Shown here piece by piece: positions 10,631 to 21,616 of a DNA stretch of 64,000 bases. This stretch comes from JABCPO02 sp963542845 (GTDB lineage: Bacteria; Bacillota; Clostridia; TANB77; CAG-508). Below the pieces are notes generated by a model. The model did no database searches and was not told the origin of the DNA. It worked only from the letters and a program-made list of their open reading frames with translations. Position 1 is the first letter of the stretch. Each line of letters opens with the position of its first letter. Location of the stretch: contig CAUTZA010000007.1 in NCBI GenBank assembly GCA_963542845.1, positions 5,516-69,515 of the forward strand, in the 5' to 3' direction. The translations under genes and the position numbers were made by a program.

Positions 10631-11956
10631 TATGCTTTATCCCCCTTTTCTTTAATGTTAAGTTTTATCCTAACTCCTTCAAAATCTGCTACTTTTCTAA
10701 GATTATTCATAATATATCTTTGATATGAGAAATGGAAAAGTTCTTTCGTATTTACAAATAGTGTAAATGTAGGTGGTTCAATTCCAGATTGTGTACCATA
10801 ATATATTTTAAGTTTTTTCCCTTTATCTGAAGGTGGTTGTGATAATGCAACACATTCTTCTATTACTCTGTTTATATCTGATGTTTTTATTTCTCTTACA
10901 GTATTTTCTTTTACCTTGTTTATTAACTCATATATATTTCCGAAGTCTTTGTCCGAGTAAGTGCTGATACAAATAATATAGGTGCATATGGTGCATATGA
11001 AAATTTAAATTTAATTTCTTTTAAATATTTATTAAAAGTACTATTATCTTTTTCTACTAAATCCCACTTATTTACAACAATAATTATTCCTTTTCCGTAG
11101 TTCATGTGCTATTCCGAAGTATTTTTGTATCTTGTTCTGTTGCACCCTCTTCAGCATTTATAACAAGCATACATATATCTGCTCTTTCTATTGCAAGTTT
11201 TGACCTTATTATACTAAATTCTTCTATTCTTTCATTTATTTTTGATTTTTTTCTAATACCTGCTGTGTCTATAAATGTGTATTTACCATATTCATTTTCA
11301 ATTGGTGTATCTACTGCATCTCTAGTTGTTCCTGCAATACTACTTACAATATTTCTATTTGAACCTATTATTCTGTTTATAAGGGAAGATTTACCTACAT
11401 TAGGTTTTCCTATTAATGCTATTTTTATACTGTCATCTTCTTTTTCATCTACATGTTTTTCTGGTAGAAGACTTACTATCTCATCTAGCATATCCCCGAA
11501 GCCCTGTTGCATTTGCTGCAGAAATTGGAAGTGGATTATTATCTAGAGAGTAAAATTCATAAAAATCTGGATTTGTTTCTCCGAAGTTTATCACACTTAT
11601 TTACCGCAAGTACCATCTTCTTTTTAGCCTTTTTAAGCTTTTTTAATATCTCTAAATCGTCTCTTTGTACCCCTTCTTTTATACTTGTTAAGAACAAAAC
11701 AACATCAGCTATTTCTATAGCTGTATCTGTTTGTATCATCATTTGTTCTTGTATTTCATCATTTTTTATTTCTTCTATCCCTGCAGTATCTACTAAATCA
11801 AATACTCTTCCGATTCCATGTAGTTTCTGCAACTATTCTATCTCTTGTAACACCTGGTGTATCTTCTACAATTGATAGACGCTTACCTATAAGGTAGTTA
11901 AATAGTTTTGATTTACCAACATTAGGTCTTCCTATTATTGCTACAATTGGTTTCAT
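10630..11956 (-). CDS. der: Ribosome-assembly GTPase Der (EngA), seven CGG sites
   Basis: Double-GTPase needed for 50S maturation. Both G domains are complete: GRPNVGKSKLF ... DTAGIEE ... NKCD and GKPNVGKSSLI ... DTAGIRKK ... NKWD, followed by the KH-like C-terminus. Seven +1 moves are needed at plus-strand CCG 11810, 11581, 11496, 11114, 11095, 10953 and 10940, giving TTWNGRVFDLVD, CDKLGETNP, ATGLGDMLDE, KILGIAHELGKGIIIV and SALTGQRLGNIYE. 1327 minus 7 is 440 codons, so 439 residues, exactly family length. The start MKPIVAII at 11956 follows GGAG with 6 nt spacing. Two sites lie only 19 nt apart. Confidence 0.96.
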
Positions 11957-12126
11957 CTTTTTCTCCATTTCTATTATAGTTATTTCATATGTTATCATAT
12001 AATTTTAAAATAATTATGAAATATATATTAATTAAGTATTTTTCTACTTTTAATATATACAATTTTAACAAAAATACATATAAAATACAATTAAAATGGT
12101 ATAAAACACGTATAATTGTAACTATA

Positions 12127-13055
12127 CTAATCTACATATTTAATATATTCATCTATATCTTGTATATCTGTAATTGGTATTGCACCATCTTTTATAAGGC
12201 TATTACTACCTTTGAATTCTATCATATCTATATTAGCTAGCGGCACATATATATCTTTTCCGAAGCTCATATGCAAATTCTGCTGTAATTAATGTACCGC
12301 TTTTTAGTTTAGCTTCTATTATAAATAGTGAGTCACAAATTCCTGCAATTATCCTATTTCTTGCGGGGAATGTATATTTTTTAGGTTTCATATAATACGG
12401 ATATTCTGATATAACTACTGTATTATCATTTTTATTACCTTCTACCATATTTTTGTATATCTCTGAATTTATCTTTGGATAAAATACATTTTCATCATTT
12501 CCCATACCAAGTACTCCAATATTTTTACCATTATTATCAAGTGCTGTAATATGTGCTACTGTATCTATTCCAAGAGCAAGTCCACTTACTATTCCATATC
12601 CTTTTTCTATTACTTTTTCTGTAACTTCTTTTGCTATTTTAGAACCATACCATGTACAATTTCTTGCCCCTATAATTCCTATATATTTTTTAGTAAGTAT
12701 TTCTATATTCCCCCTTATATACAATATATATGGTGGATCATATATTTCTAATAACTTTTTTGGATATTTCCTGCTATGTACACTTATACACATAATATCT
12801 CTTTTTAAACATTCATTATATAGCTTTTTAGCAAATTCTAAATCATATGTACTTTCATCTGGTATATTACCGAAATATAGTTTTCATTATTTTAAATTTA
12901 GTCAAATTACATAAATTATATATATTTCTACTACTCCCATACTTATATAGTAGTTTTACTCTTTCTTCATATTTAAGTTTAATCATACTAAACCATATTT
13001 CATATATTATATCTTTTTCTACTTTTTCATCATATTTTTTTATATCTTTAAGCAT
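12127..13055 (-). CDS. dprA: DNA-processing protein DprA, two CGG sites
   Basis: Binds single-stranded DNA and loads RecA during DNA uptake. 308 residues with an N-terminal SAM-like part and a Rossmann-fold core: YIGIIGARNCTWYGSKIA, GIVSGLALGIDTVAHI and FPARNRIIAGICDSL. CGG sites at plus-strand 12870 (TTT CGGT, giving TIFGNIPDES) and 12260 (CTT CGGA, giving FAYELGKDIYVPLA) join three frames; 929 minus 2 is 309 codons. The stop at 12127 is 170 nt before der, an AT-rich gap with no evident gene. Confidence 0.9.
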
Positions 13056-13155
13056 ATACTACTCTATTTCTCCTTTTCTTTTAATGAAGTATAAGCAAGA
13101 ATACAATTAGGGATAAAAAATTAAAAATAAAATGAAGATAAATATAAAGATAAAA

Positions 13156-13181
13156 AGAGGAATGATTATTCATTCCCCTTT
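13156..13181 (-). terminator. Intrinsic terminator after serS
   Basis: On the minus strand, GGGGAATGA, a short loop and TCATTCCTC are followed by TTTTTA, a compact hairpin with a T-run. It lies about 155 nt past the serS stop. The complementary side also has an A/T-rich flank, so it could act in both directions. The rest of 13056-13336 holds no gene that I can see. Confidence 0.75.
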
Positions 13182-13336
13182 ATTCTACATTTTACATTTT
13201 TATCCTAAACTCTAATTTATTATCTTACTTATTCTAATTAACATCCCCAATAATTAATTTAAAGCATTATACTCTATATCTGTATATTATGCAAGTATAT
13301 ATATTAAATTTATAAAATTAGTAAATTATTAAATTA

Positions 13337-14630
13337 TTAATTATTTTTTACTTCTATTCTTTCTTTTCCACCCATATATGGTCTTAAAACTTCTGGTATA
13401 TATATGCTTCCATCTTCATTTAAATGATTTTCTACAAATGCTATAAGCATTCTTGGTGGTGCTACTACTGTATTGTTTAATGTATGTGCTAAATAGATAT
13501 TTCCTTCTTTGTCTCTTATTCTTATCTTTAATCTTCTTGCTTGTGCATCTGTTAAATTTGAACAACTTCCTACTTCAAAATATTTCTTTTGTCTTGGTGA
13601 CCATGCTTCTACATCACAGCTTTTTGCTTTTAAGTCTGCTAAATCCCCTGAACATATTTCAAGTGTTCTTACTGGTATTTCCATAGATACAAATAGGTCT
13701 ACAGTGTTTTGCCATAATTTATCATAATACATATAGCTATCTTCTGGTCTACAGATTACTATCATTTCTTGTTTTTCAAATTGATGTACTCTGTATATTC
13801 CTCTTTCTTCTATTCCGTGTGATCCTTTTTCTTTTCTAAAACATGGTGAATATGATGTTTTTAATATTGGTATATTTTTTTCGTCTGTTATTGTATCTAT
13901 ATATCTTCCTATCATAGTGTGTTCACTTGTTCCTATAAGATATAGGTCTTCTCCTTCTATCTTATACATCATTTCTTCCATTTCTTTAAAGCTCATTACA
14001 CCTTTTACTATATTTCCTCTCATCATAAATGGTGGTATTGTATATTCAAATCCTCTATCTATCATGAAATCTCTTGCATATGTTAATATTGCTGAATGTA
14101 GTCTTGCAATATCTCCGTTCTAAATAGTAGAAACCACTTCCTGCCACTCTTCTAGCGGCATCTAATTCTATTCCTCCTACTTTTTCTAATATATCTAAGT
14201 GATATGGTACTTCAAAGCTTTTTTCTTTAGGTTCTAAGTATTTTCTTATTTCAACATTTTCACTATCATCTTTACCTACTGGTACACTTTCATGCATTAT
14301 ATTTGGTATTGTAAGTAATATCTTATTATATTCTTCTGTTTCTTCTTCTACACTTTTTTCTAATTCTTTAATTTCTTCAGCTAGTTTTTTTGCTTCTTCT
14401 TTTAAAACATTTGCTTCTCCTTGTCTATTTTCTTTAAATAGTTTTGGCATTAAGTCTGCTATTTCATTTCTTCTTGCTCTTTTTGCATCTGTTTCTTTTA
14501 TATTTTCTCTTCTTAGTTCATCTAATTCTACTACTCTATCTACCAATTCAAGTTTTTCATCTTGATTCTTCTTTCTTATATTTTCTTTTACTATATCAAT
14601 ATTTTCTCTTATATATTTTATATCTAACAT
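13337..14630 (-). CDS. serS: Seryl-tRNA synthetase, one CGG site
   Basis: Charges tRNA-Ser. 430 residues: an N-terminal antiparallel coiled-coil arm (about 1-110, VDRVVELDELRRENIKETD onward) and a class II catalytic core with TSYSPCFRKEKGSHGIEERG (motif 2) and NTVVAPPRMLIAFVENH (motif 3). One +1 move at plus-strand 14115 (GAA CGGA) gives GSGFYYLEGDIARLHSAI, the conserved FYYLKGxxARL block. 1294 minus 1 is 431 codons. The shift codon pair GAA CGG is followed by A, the same context as an unshifted CGG in the foreign-looking gene at 20585-21070. Confidence 0.95.
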
Positions 14631-14993
14631 CTTATTCCTCCCATATTTTTAACATGAATTAATTAACTAATCAAATAAGTAAGCAACTAACTAATTATTT
14701 AATTCATTTATTAATCAATTGATTATTGATTGATTTTTAAGCATATTTTCATTATATACTAAAAGTATATAACAAAAAAGACAGAAAACAACATTTTTAT
14801 ATATTTTTATATGTTTTCTATCATTTTTTATCATCATCCCATGTGTTTTAACAATTCAAAACATTTTTTAATAATTTTCATAGTACTTATAAATTAAATA
14901 CATTTTACTTATTTAAATATATTTTTATGTGTTTTCCATCAATTTATTAGCTTATTATTTATCTTTTTATCCGCTTTTGTTATTTATTACAAT
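14631..14993. other. AT-rich spacer between gltX and serS
   Basis: 363 bases with no gene recognised. It contains short direct and inverted ATTAAT/TGATTGAT repeats at 14650-14740. A T-box leader would be a natural candidate upstream of serS, but the conserved T-box sequence (AGGGTGG...) is not visible. Confidence 0.6.
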
Positions 14994-16701
14994 TTACTTA
15001 TTTAAATATTTTTTTAAATATCCTACTCTTTTTGCTATTTCTTCTTTTCCTAATATTTTTAATATTATATATAGGTCTGGTGTATTTGTTCTTGTTGTAG
15101 CCATTACACGTATTATTGTTGCAACATCTCCAACATGTCCGAAATAGTTTTCTGGATTTTCTTTGTATTCTTTTACTTCTTTAGCATATCCGAAATTCTC
15201 CTGCAAGCTCTTTTATAGTATTAAACCATTGTTCTTTTTCTGCATTTTCATCATATACTTCTAAATATCTTTCTACTATAGATATTATTCTTGCTTTTTC
15301 TTCAGCTGTTAAGTTTTCAAATGTTTGGTATTCTTTTTCCATTTTTTCAAATAAGTCATTATACATATATATATTTAAATCATATATTTCACTATATTTT
15401 GATATATCTTTTCTAGGCTTTTTAACATTACCTCTTTCTATTCCAAATACTTCTAATGTTCTTTCTTTTTGGTTTGTTATAATATCATATGTTTTTTCAT
15501 CATATTTCTTACTCCAGTTTAATACTTCTTCATATAGTTTTTCTGTTGTAAGTCTTGATATATAGTTTTTAGAAACATCTAATAATTTAACACTATCAAA
15601 AAGTGCCCCAGCAACTCCCATTTTACCTATTTTAAAGTCAAATTCTGTAATATCTTTATCTGGATTTTGTTTTCTCCACATTTCAAAATTTGAGTTCATT
15701 ACATTTAAGAAATATTCTTCTATTGCATCTACTGGTACACCTTCTTCTAAATAATATGATGCTTTTGCTTCTGGATCTTTTCTCTTACTTAATTTTCTTC
15801 TATTTCCATTATCTAATTTTTGAAGTGGTGCTGGATGTGCATATTTAGGTACATCAAATCCAAGTGTTAAGAATAATCCTACATGTAGTGCTACTGATGG
15901 AAACCATTCATCTGTCCTTATAACCAAGTTTGTTCCCATTAAATGATCATCTATAACATGTGCAAAATGATATGTTGGAAGTCCATCTTTTTTAATTATT
16001 ACTAAATCTTGATCATCTTGTGGAAGTTCTAATTTTCCTTTAACTAAATCTGTTATTATTATCTTCTTATTATAGTCTCCTTCAGACTTAAATCTTAAAA
16101 CATAAGGTACACCTTCTTTTATCTTTTCAATTGCTAATTCTGCTGGCATATCCCTATATTTTGACCAAAGTCCATACATTCCTGTTCTTAATTTTGATGC
16201 TCTTTGTTTTTCTCTTACTTCTTCTAATTCTTCCTTAGTGTAGAAACATGGATATGCTTTTCCTTCTTCTATTAAATGTTTTGCATATGCCATATATATT
16301 TCTTTTCTTTGGCTTTGAATATATGGTCCATATTTTCCAAATTCTTCTATTTTACCATTATTTATTCTTATACCTTCATCTGGTATTAGATTATAGTTTT
16401 GCATTGTTTTAACTATTTCTTCAATACCATTTTCAATACCTCTTTCAGTATCTGTGTCTTCTATTCTTAAATAAAATATTCCACCTGTTCTTTTTGCCAT
16501 CATCTTACTTACAAGTGCTGTATATACCCCTCCTGTATGCATAAACCCTGTAGGGCTAGGTGCAAATCTTGTTACATATGCACCTTGTTTTAATTCTCTT
16601 TTTGGATATTTTTCTTCATAATATGATATATCTTTAAGCTCAATTCCATCAAAGATTAAATCTGCTAATTCTTTTCTTAATTTTCTTTCATTATCATCCA
16701 T
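14994..16701 (-). CDS. gltX: Glutamyl-tRNA synthetase, one CGG site
   Basis: Class I aminoacyl-tRNA synthetase of 568 residues, at the long end for GltX. The HIGH-type motif appears as RFAPSPTGFMHTGGVYTALV and the KMSKS-type motif as RRKLSKRKDPEA. A short N-terminal extension (about 35 residues) precedes the catalytic domain. One +1 move at plus-strand 15190 (TTT CGGA) gives ELAGEFGYAKEVKEYK; the later TTC GGA in ENYFGHVGD is an out-of-frame CGG and needs none. 1708 minus 1 is 569 codons. It follows RNase J by 32 nt. Confidence 0.93.
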
Positions 16702-16733
16702 TATACACCTCTATTTAATAATACCTTATTTAA

Positions 16734-18583
16734 TTATACTTCTACAATTATTGGAAGTATCATAGGATCTCTTTTTGTCTTTTTAAATATATATTTTTGT
16801 AATTTATTCTTAACTATTGCTTTTACTGTTGACCATTCTTTTTCTTCTAAGTCATTAATTTCTACTTTTACTAATTCTTTTAAAGTTTGAAGTAATTCTT
16901 CATTTTCTCTTACATATACAAACCCTCTTGATATAATATCTGGTTCTGATATAAGGCCTCCTGTTTCTTGTGAAAGGTTAAGAACTACTATTATAAGTCC
17001 ATCTTGTGAAAGCATTTGTCTATCTCTTAAAACAATGTTTCCAACATCACCAACTCCGAAGACCATCTACAAATGTCTTACCTGCTTCTACTTTACCTGT
17101 AAATTTAGCTTCTTTTTCTGATACTTCTAATACTTTACCGGTTTTCCATTATCATTATATTTTTCTTATCTATACCCATTTCTACTGCTGTAGCTCTATG
17201 TGCATATAATTGTCTTATTTCACCATGTACTGGTAAGAAATATTTAGGTTTTACAAGTTCTAATAATAATTTTTGTTCTTCTTGGCAAGCATGTCCTGAT
17301 ACGTGGATATGTTCTAAAGATGAATATACAACTTCTACTCCTCTTTTCATTATACTGTTTATAACCTTTGATACACTTGGTTCATTACCTGGTATTGGTG
17401 TTGCAGATATTACTACTAAGTCATTTTGTTGTAATTTTATCTTCTTATGTTGTCCTACTGCTATTCTTGTAAGTGCTGACATAGGTTCACCTTGACTTCC
17501 TGTTGTTAGTATAAGTAGTCTATGATCTTCTATTGTGTTTATAAGATCTAAATCTACAAACATTTCATCTGGTGCGTCTATATAGTCAAGTTCTCTTGCA
17601 ATTTCAAGCATTTTTTCCATTGATCTACCTGATACTGCGACTTTTCTTCCATATTTTCTAGCAAGGTTTACAAGTCCTTGTACCCTATTTACATTTGATG
17701 CAAATGTTGCAACAATTATTCTTTTCTTACAGTTTTCAAACATCTTATCAAAAACTTTACCTACAGATGCTTCAGACATTGTAAATCCTTTTCTTTCTGC
17801 ATTTGTACTATCTGATAATAATGCGAGCACTCCTTCTCTTCCAAGTTCACCAAGTCTTGATAAGTTCATATGTTTTCCATCTACTGGTGTATATTCTATC
17901 TTAAAGTCACCTGTATGTATAATTGTTCCAGCATCTGTTTTAATTGCAAGCATTGCTGAATCTGGAATACTGTGTGCTGATGCTATAAACTCTACTGAGA
18001 ATTTACCAAGTTTAATTATATCACCAAATTCTACAACATTTAGTTCTGCTTTTGCATCTAAATTATGTTCTTTAAGCTTAGAGTTTATAAGACCTATTGT
18101 AAAGGCAGTTGAATATATTGGCACATTTACCTTTTTAAGTAAATATGGTATTGAACCTATATGATCTTCGTGACCATGTGTTATAACAAGTCCTTTTATT
18201 CTATCTATATTTTTTTCTATATATGTAAAATCTGGAATAACAATATCTACTCCAAGCATATCATCTTCTGGGAATGCAAGTCCACAGTCTACAATTATTG
18301 CTTCATTATTATATTCAAATACTGTTATATTTTTCCCTATTTCTTCAAGTCCACCAAGTGGTATTATTTTAATTGAATCCTTCCCACTTACTTTTGTATT
18401 CTTAACATTAATATTCTTTTTAACTACATTATTACTATTATTATCAGTATTTTTCTTGTTTACTACTTTTTTAGTAATAGGTTTCTTCTTTCTTATTTTC
18501 TTTTCTTTTTCACTTACTATACTTTTTGTTCCTACATTAGTGATATTAGTTTCTTCATGTTCTTTTATTCTTCTACTTCCCAT
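16734..18583 (-). CDS. rnj: Ribonuclease J, two CGG sites
   Basis: Metallo-beta-lactamase-fold 5' exo/endoribonuclease that processes and degrades RNA. 615 residues. A basic, Lys/Asn-rich extension (about 1-70) precedes the core, which carries the metal motif ITHGHEDHIGS, then IHTGDFKIEYTP, LLSDSTNAE and HVSGHACQEEQK. CGG sites at plus-strand 17138 (AAC CGGT, giving MIMENGKVLEV) and 17056 (CTT CGGA, giving FVDGLGVGDVGNIVLRDRQ) restore two glycines of the RNase J beta-CASP and C-terminal region. 1850 minus 2 is 616 codons. A consensus promoter lies about 260 nt upstream. Confidence 0.94.
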
Positions 18584-18845
18584 CTAATATCTCCTTTATT
18601 CTTTATATATTTGTTCTAATCATTTAATTTTACACGCAAAAATAGCATGTAAAAATATATCTTTTTATTACTTTTTATCTTACTTTATCTTTATTCTATT
18701 TAATTTTATTCTTTTAATTTATTTTCATTTTTTACTTTAATCTAATTTTAATTATTTTACTATTTATCACTAACAATGTATGTATTTTTCCGTACCATAC
18801 ATTTTCTTGTATTTTTTTCCGAACATATTATATATAAGTATCTTT

Positions 18846-18874
18846 ATTATATATAAATATAGAAATGTTGTCAA
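18846..18874 (-). promoter_or_regulatory. Sigma-A type promoter for RNase J
   Basis: On the minus strand, TTGACA (18869-18874) and TATAAT (18846-18851) are both perfect consensus hexamers with an exact 17-nt spacer. Transcription would run towards rnj, leaving a leader of roughly 250 nt (18584-18838). The leader has two out-of-gene CGG triplets (18789, 18830) and no gene that I recognise. Confidence 0.85.
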
Positions 18875-18918
18875 ATAGCTTATGTAAACACACGTCCTAA
18901 AAGTGCTAACTATATAAG

Positions 18919-18939
18919 AAAAAGACCCTAAGATCTTTT
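18919..18939 (-). terminator. Short hairpin after the prepilin-like gene
   Basis: On the minus strand, AAAGATC, loop TTAG and GGTCTTT are followed by TTC/TTA. It starts about 11 nt past the stop at 18950, so it is a plausible intrinsic terminator that insulates the gene from the RNase J promoter. Confidence 0.55.
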
Positions 18940-18949
18940 ATAATTTTCT

Positions 18950-20195
18950 CTAATATTCCAGTATTTTATGTGGTGTTCCTCCTGTATTAGATGCATCTGT
19001 ACTTTTTTGTAATTTAGTTGTAGGTCTTAATCTTACAACAAATTTCATTGTTAATTTATAATTATAGCCTGTAAAAGCTCTATCTCCTAATGAACCTGCA
19101 TCAAAATATATTATTTGTGATATCGGCATTCTTGAAGCAACCCAATATGAATTGTTAATTATTTTTAAGGCATTTGAAGTTCCTTGATCTTTCAAAAATC
19201 CAAATTCGAATTCAAGTGGTAATAGATAATATATCTCTTTCGGTATTGTTATTGTTTTTCCCGCTGGTACAACGTAATTTAAATTTGTAGTTTGTAGCTC
19301 TGTTATAATATCATCACTTCTACTTTTTCCTTGTTCTTTTTCTAAATAATCTATTTTAGGTATACTTTGTCCTGCTGTATAGGTCCATTCTGAATATTCC
19401 ATTCCCCATCCTTGCATTACTAAACCAGTTTCGATTAATTGTTTTCCTTTTGTTGTTTGCTTTAAATGATATTCTATATCTTCTAAGTTAATACTTCTTG
19501 CAAATATCCCTTTGCTAGGTTTACTATATAGCTTTTTAGCAATATCATTTAATAAGAATACCCCATTATTATATCCTTGTATTCTATCAAGTATTAATCT
19601 AGACGTTGTATCCTCACTAACAATATCTAAACTACCATCTTCATATTTTCTAAGTACTTTCCACTTCAAATTTTCTTGTGGTATATCGCTATTTTCTCTT
19701 CCTGATGAGTCATCGGCACCTGTATATTGATTAGTAAGTTTTGTTCTTGGATATGGTGTTGATACAGTATCTGGAACATAATCAACATAGTCTCCTACTT
19801 CAATACCATCCCTATTGTATTCGTCTGCTATAGGTGTAGTTACTGTTCCTTCTACCTTTCCCTTATAATCAACTACATATTTAACACCATCTATAGTAAC
19901 TGTTATGGGAAAATTTGTATCTGTTACTGCAATATTAAACGTATTTTCAATTGCACTCTTTACCTTATTAAATTCTAATGTTCCATCATCATTAATTGTT
20001 CCGAAGTACTAGTGTTTGTAATCTTTCCCTTGTTTCTGCTTGTTTAGATTCTCTTTTTGCTTGACTTGCTTTTATTAATAGTCCATTTTCTCCAAAAGCC
20101 ATTTGTATTGCTACTGCAGCCAATAATAGCATTATAACTATTGTTATAACAAGTGCAAGCAATGTTATTGCTTCTTTCTTTTTTGTTTTTTTCAT
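18950..20195 (-). CDS. Prepilin-like surface protein, one CGG site
   Basis: 414 residues. The N-terminus has a basic patch followed by AITLLALVITIVIMLLLAAVA, a type IV prepilin/pseudopilin-like leader and helix, but with no Glu at the usual position 5. The same leader opens the two repeat proteins at 33043-36855. The remainder has no domain I recognise; it includes KVEGTVTTPIADEYN and a C-terminal beta-rich part. CGG site at plus-strand 20001 (CTT CGGA, giving TLVLGTINDDG); 1246 minus 1 is 415 codons. A strong Shine-Dalgarno GGAGGGGGG precedes the ATG. Likely exported or assembled at the cell surface. Confidence 0.75.
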
Positions 20196-20514
20196 TAGTC
20201 CCCCCCTCCAATATATATCTACATCTTAAAATATCTTAATATACTATATATAGTACATAACTTTTACATAAAAATTATAGTTTTGTTAAATCTCAATTTA
20301 CTAATTCCATATTCTTCCATCTACTTTCACTTTTTTATATCTTATCCTATTTTGACAATATTCTTATTTTTTACTATTATTTTATTATTCTTTTTATTGC
20401 CATCTTCGTTCGTATTTATCTATATTATTTTTCCTTCATTCCTCTCTCCTTTTATTCTTATTCCTATCCCTATCTCTATTCTTCTTTCTTTCATTTAATC
20501 TTCTTCTAATATAA
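20196..20514. other. Pyrimidine-rich spacer
   Basis: About 320 bases with no supported gene; the plus strand is very T/C-rich. The left end holds the ribosome-binding site of the prepilin-like gene. Nothing else was recognised. Confidence 0.5.
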
Positions 20515-20545
20515 CAAAAAAGAGGATAATTATATCCCCTTTTTC
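20515..20545 (-). terminator. Intrinsic terminator after the HAD-like gene
   Basis: On the minus strand, GGGGATATAATTATCCTC followed by TTTTTT forms a small hairpin with a T-run about 40 nt beyond the stop at 20585. Confidence 0.65.
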
Positions 20546-20584
20546 CTCTTGTCGTATTTGTTCGTATTCTATCTTTTTTTCTAT

Positions 20585-21070
20585 CTACTTTTTCTTTAAT
20601 TTTCTTATAATCTTTCTAACGTCTTTATTAGTTAACCCTCTTTTTATTGAGGTTTTAACTATCCGCTTTTTCCCTACATAGCCTATAATATCTTCGATAT
20701 CATCATCTATAACTATATAGTCCTCTACTGTTTCCTTTTCTTCATCTATCAACTGAAGAAAATTTAAGATTTCTTTTCCTCTATCATCTTCTAGGTGTAT
20801 TGTTCTACCTAGAATAATATTATCATCATTAAAATAATGTTTAAATAATAGTTTCCAATCAGAAGCTGTTGTTCCGAGCCTCCAACTAGAAGAAATAACT
20901 ATTTTTACCTCTAATTTTTCTTTTTCTATTTCTTGTAATAACCTTTTAAAATAGAAAAAAGGTTCTATGTCTATGAGAACTCTCCGTTCTCCTTTTAGAA
21001 AAAGTCTGTATTTTTTAACATCTTTAGTGTTATTTAAAACACCGTCAATATCTAGAAAAATTAATTTCAA
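20585..21070 (-). CDS. HAD-like hydrolase domain protein with CGG used as Arg
   Basis: 161 residues. It begins KLIFLDIDGVLNNT, the DxDGVL nucleophile motif of HAD phosphatases; VISSSWRLG is motif II and VIDDDIEDI the acidic motif. It resembles the HAD domain of nucleic-acid-repair-type proteins. Unlike other genes here, it has two in-frame CGG triplets (plus-strand 20984 and 20663) read as Arg in GERRVLID and GKKRIVKT. A +1 move at either gives an immediate TAG, so the CGG rule would kill the protein. This suggests a recently acquired gene not adapted to the host code. The next gene upstream shows the same feature. Confidence 0.75.
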   Translation of the reverse strand: MKLIFLDIDGVLNNTKDVKKYRLFLKGERRVLIDIEPFFYFKRLLQEIEKEKLEVKIVISSSWRLGTTASDWKLLFKHYFNDDNIILGRTIHLEDDRGKEILNFLQLIDEEKETVEDYIVIDDDIEDIIGYVGKKRIVKTSIKRGLTNKDVRKIIRKLKKK

Positions 21071-21127
21071 ATTTTTACCTCCCTAAAGTGTATATTATTT
21101 GCTTTAACTTACTAATTTAATTAAATT

Positions 21128-21523
21128 TTAATTAAATACATTTTCTTTCTTTCTTGTAAAAATTTTATGTCTTAATAGTAACTCTCTTAGCTCTATAATA
21201 ACAATCATAACTTTATGATAGTTATTATCTTTCTTATACTTTTTTTGAGCCCAGAATATTATTTCTTTGTTTTTTTCTTTTTCAATATTCCATTTGCGAT
21301 ATTTAAATTCATAAACTTCTTTATCCTTGATAACGAAGTCAGAAAATTCACGAATTGCTTTAATATATTGTTCAAAAAGTGCTTTTTCGTTCATTGCTAT
21401 GCTAGATATTGTTTCTGTTTCTATCCAGTATTTTATTTCTTTTTCTTTTAGCTCCTTTTTTAATGTTTTAATAAACTCCCGTTGATTTTCTCTTACCTCA
21501 TAGAGGCTTACTCCTTTTGTCAT
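21128..21523 (-). CDS. Hypothetical protein with CGG used as Arg
   Basis: 131 residues, charged and mostly helical, no signal or membrane segment and no family recognised. It includes WNIEKEKNKEIIFWAQKKYK. It has one in-frame CGG (plus-strand 21479, in ENQREF); a +1 move there gives QGSLLKH and then a stop. Together with the HAD-like gene 57 nt downstream it forms a two-gene insert that does not follow the CGG rule, so the pair probably arrived together. Confidence 0.6.
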   Translation of the reverse strand: MTKGVSLYEVRENQREFIKTLKKELKEKEIKYWIETETISSIAMNEKALFEQYIKAIREFSDFVIKDKEVYEFKYRKWNIEKEKNKEIIFWAQKKYKKDNNYHKVMIVIIELRELLLRHKIFTRKKENVFN

Positions 21524-21616
21524 GTTTTTTCATCTCCTTAAAAAAATTATTTGATTTTTTTATTACTACTCCTCATATATTATTTTATCACATTTCTTGA
21601 TATTGTAAATACTAGG

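Noticed and set aside
14631..14993. T-box riboswitch before serS.
   Set aside because: No AGGGTGG-type T-box core or specifier stem was seen in the spacer.
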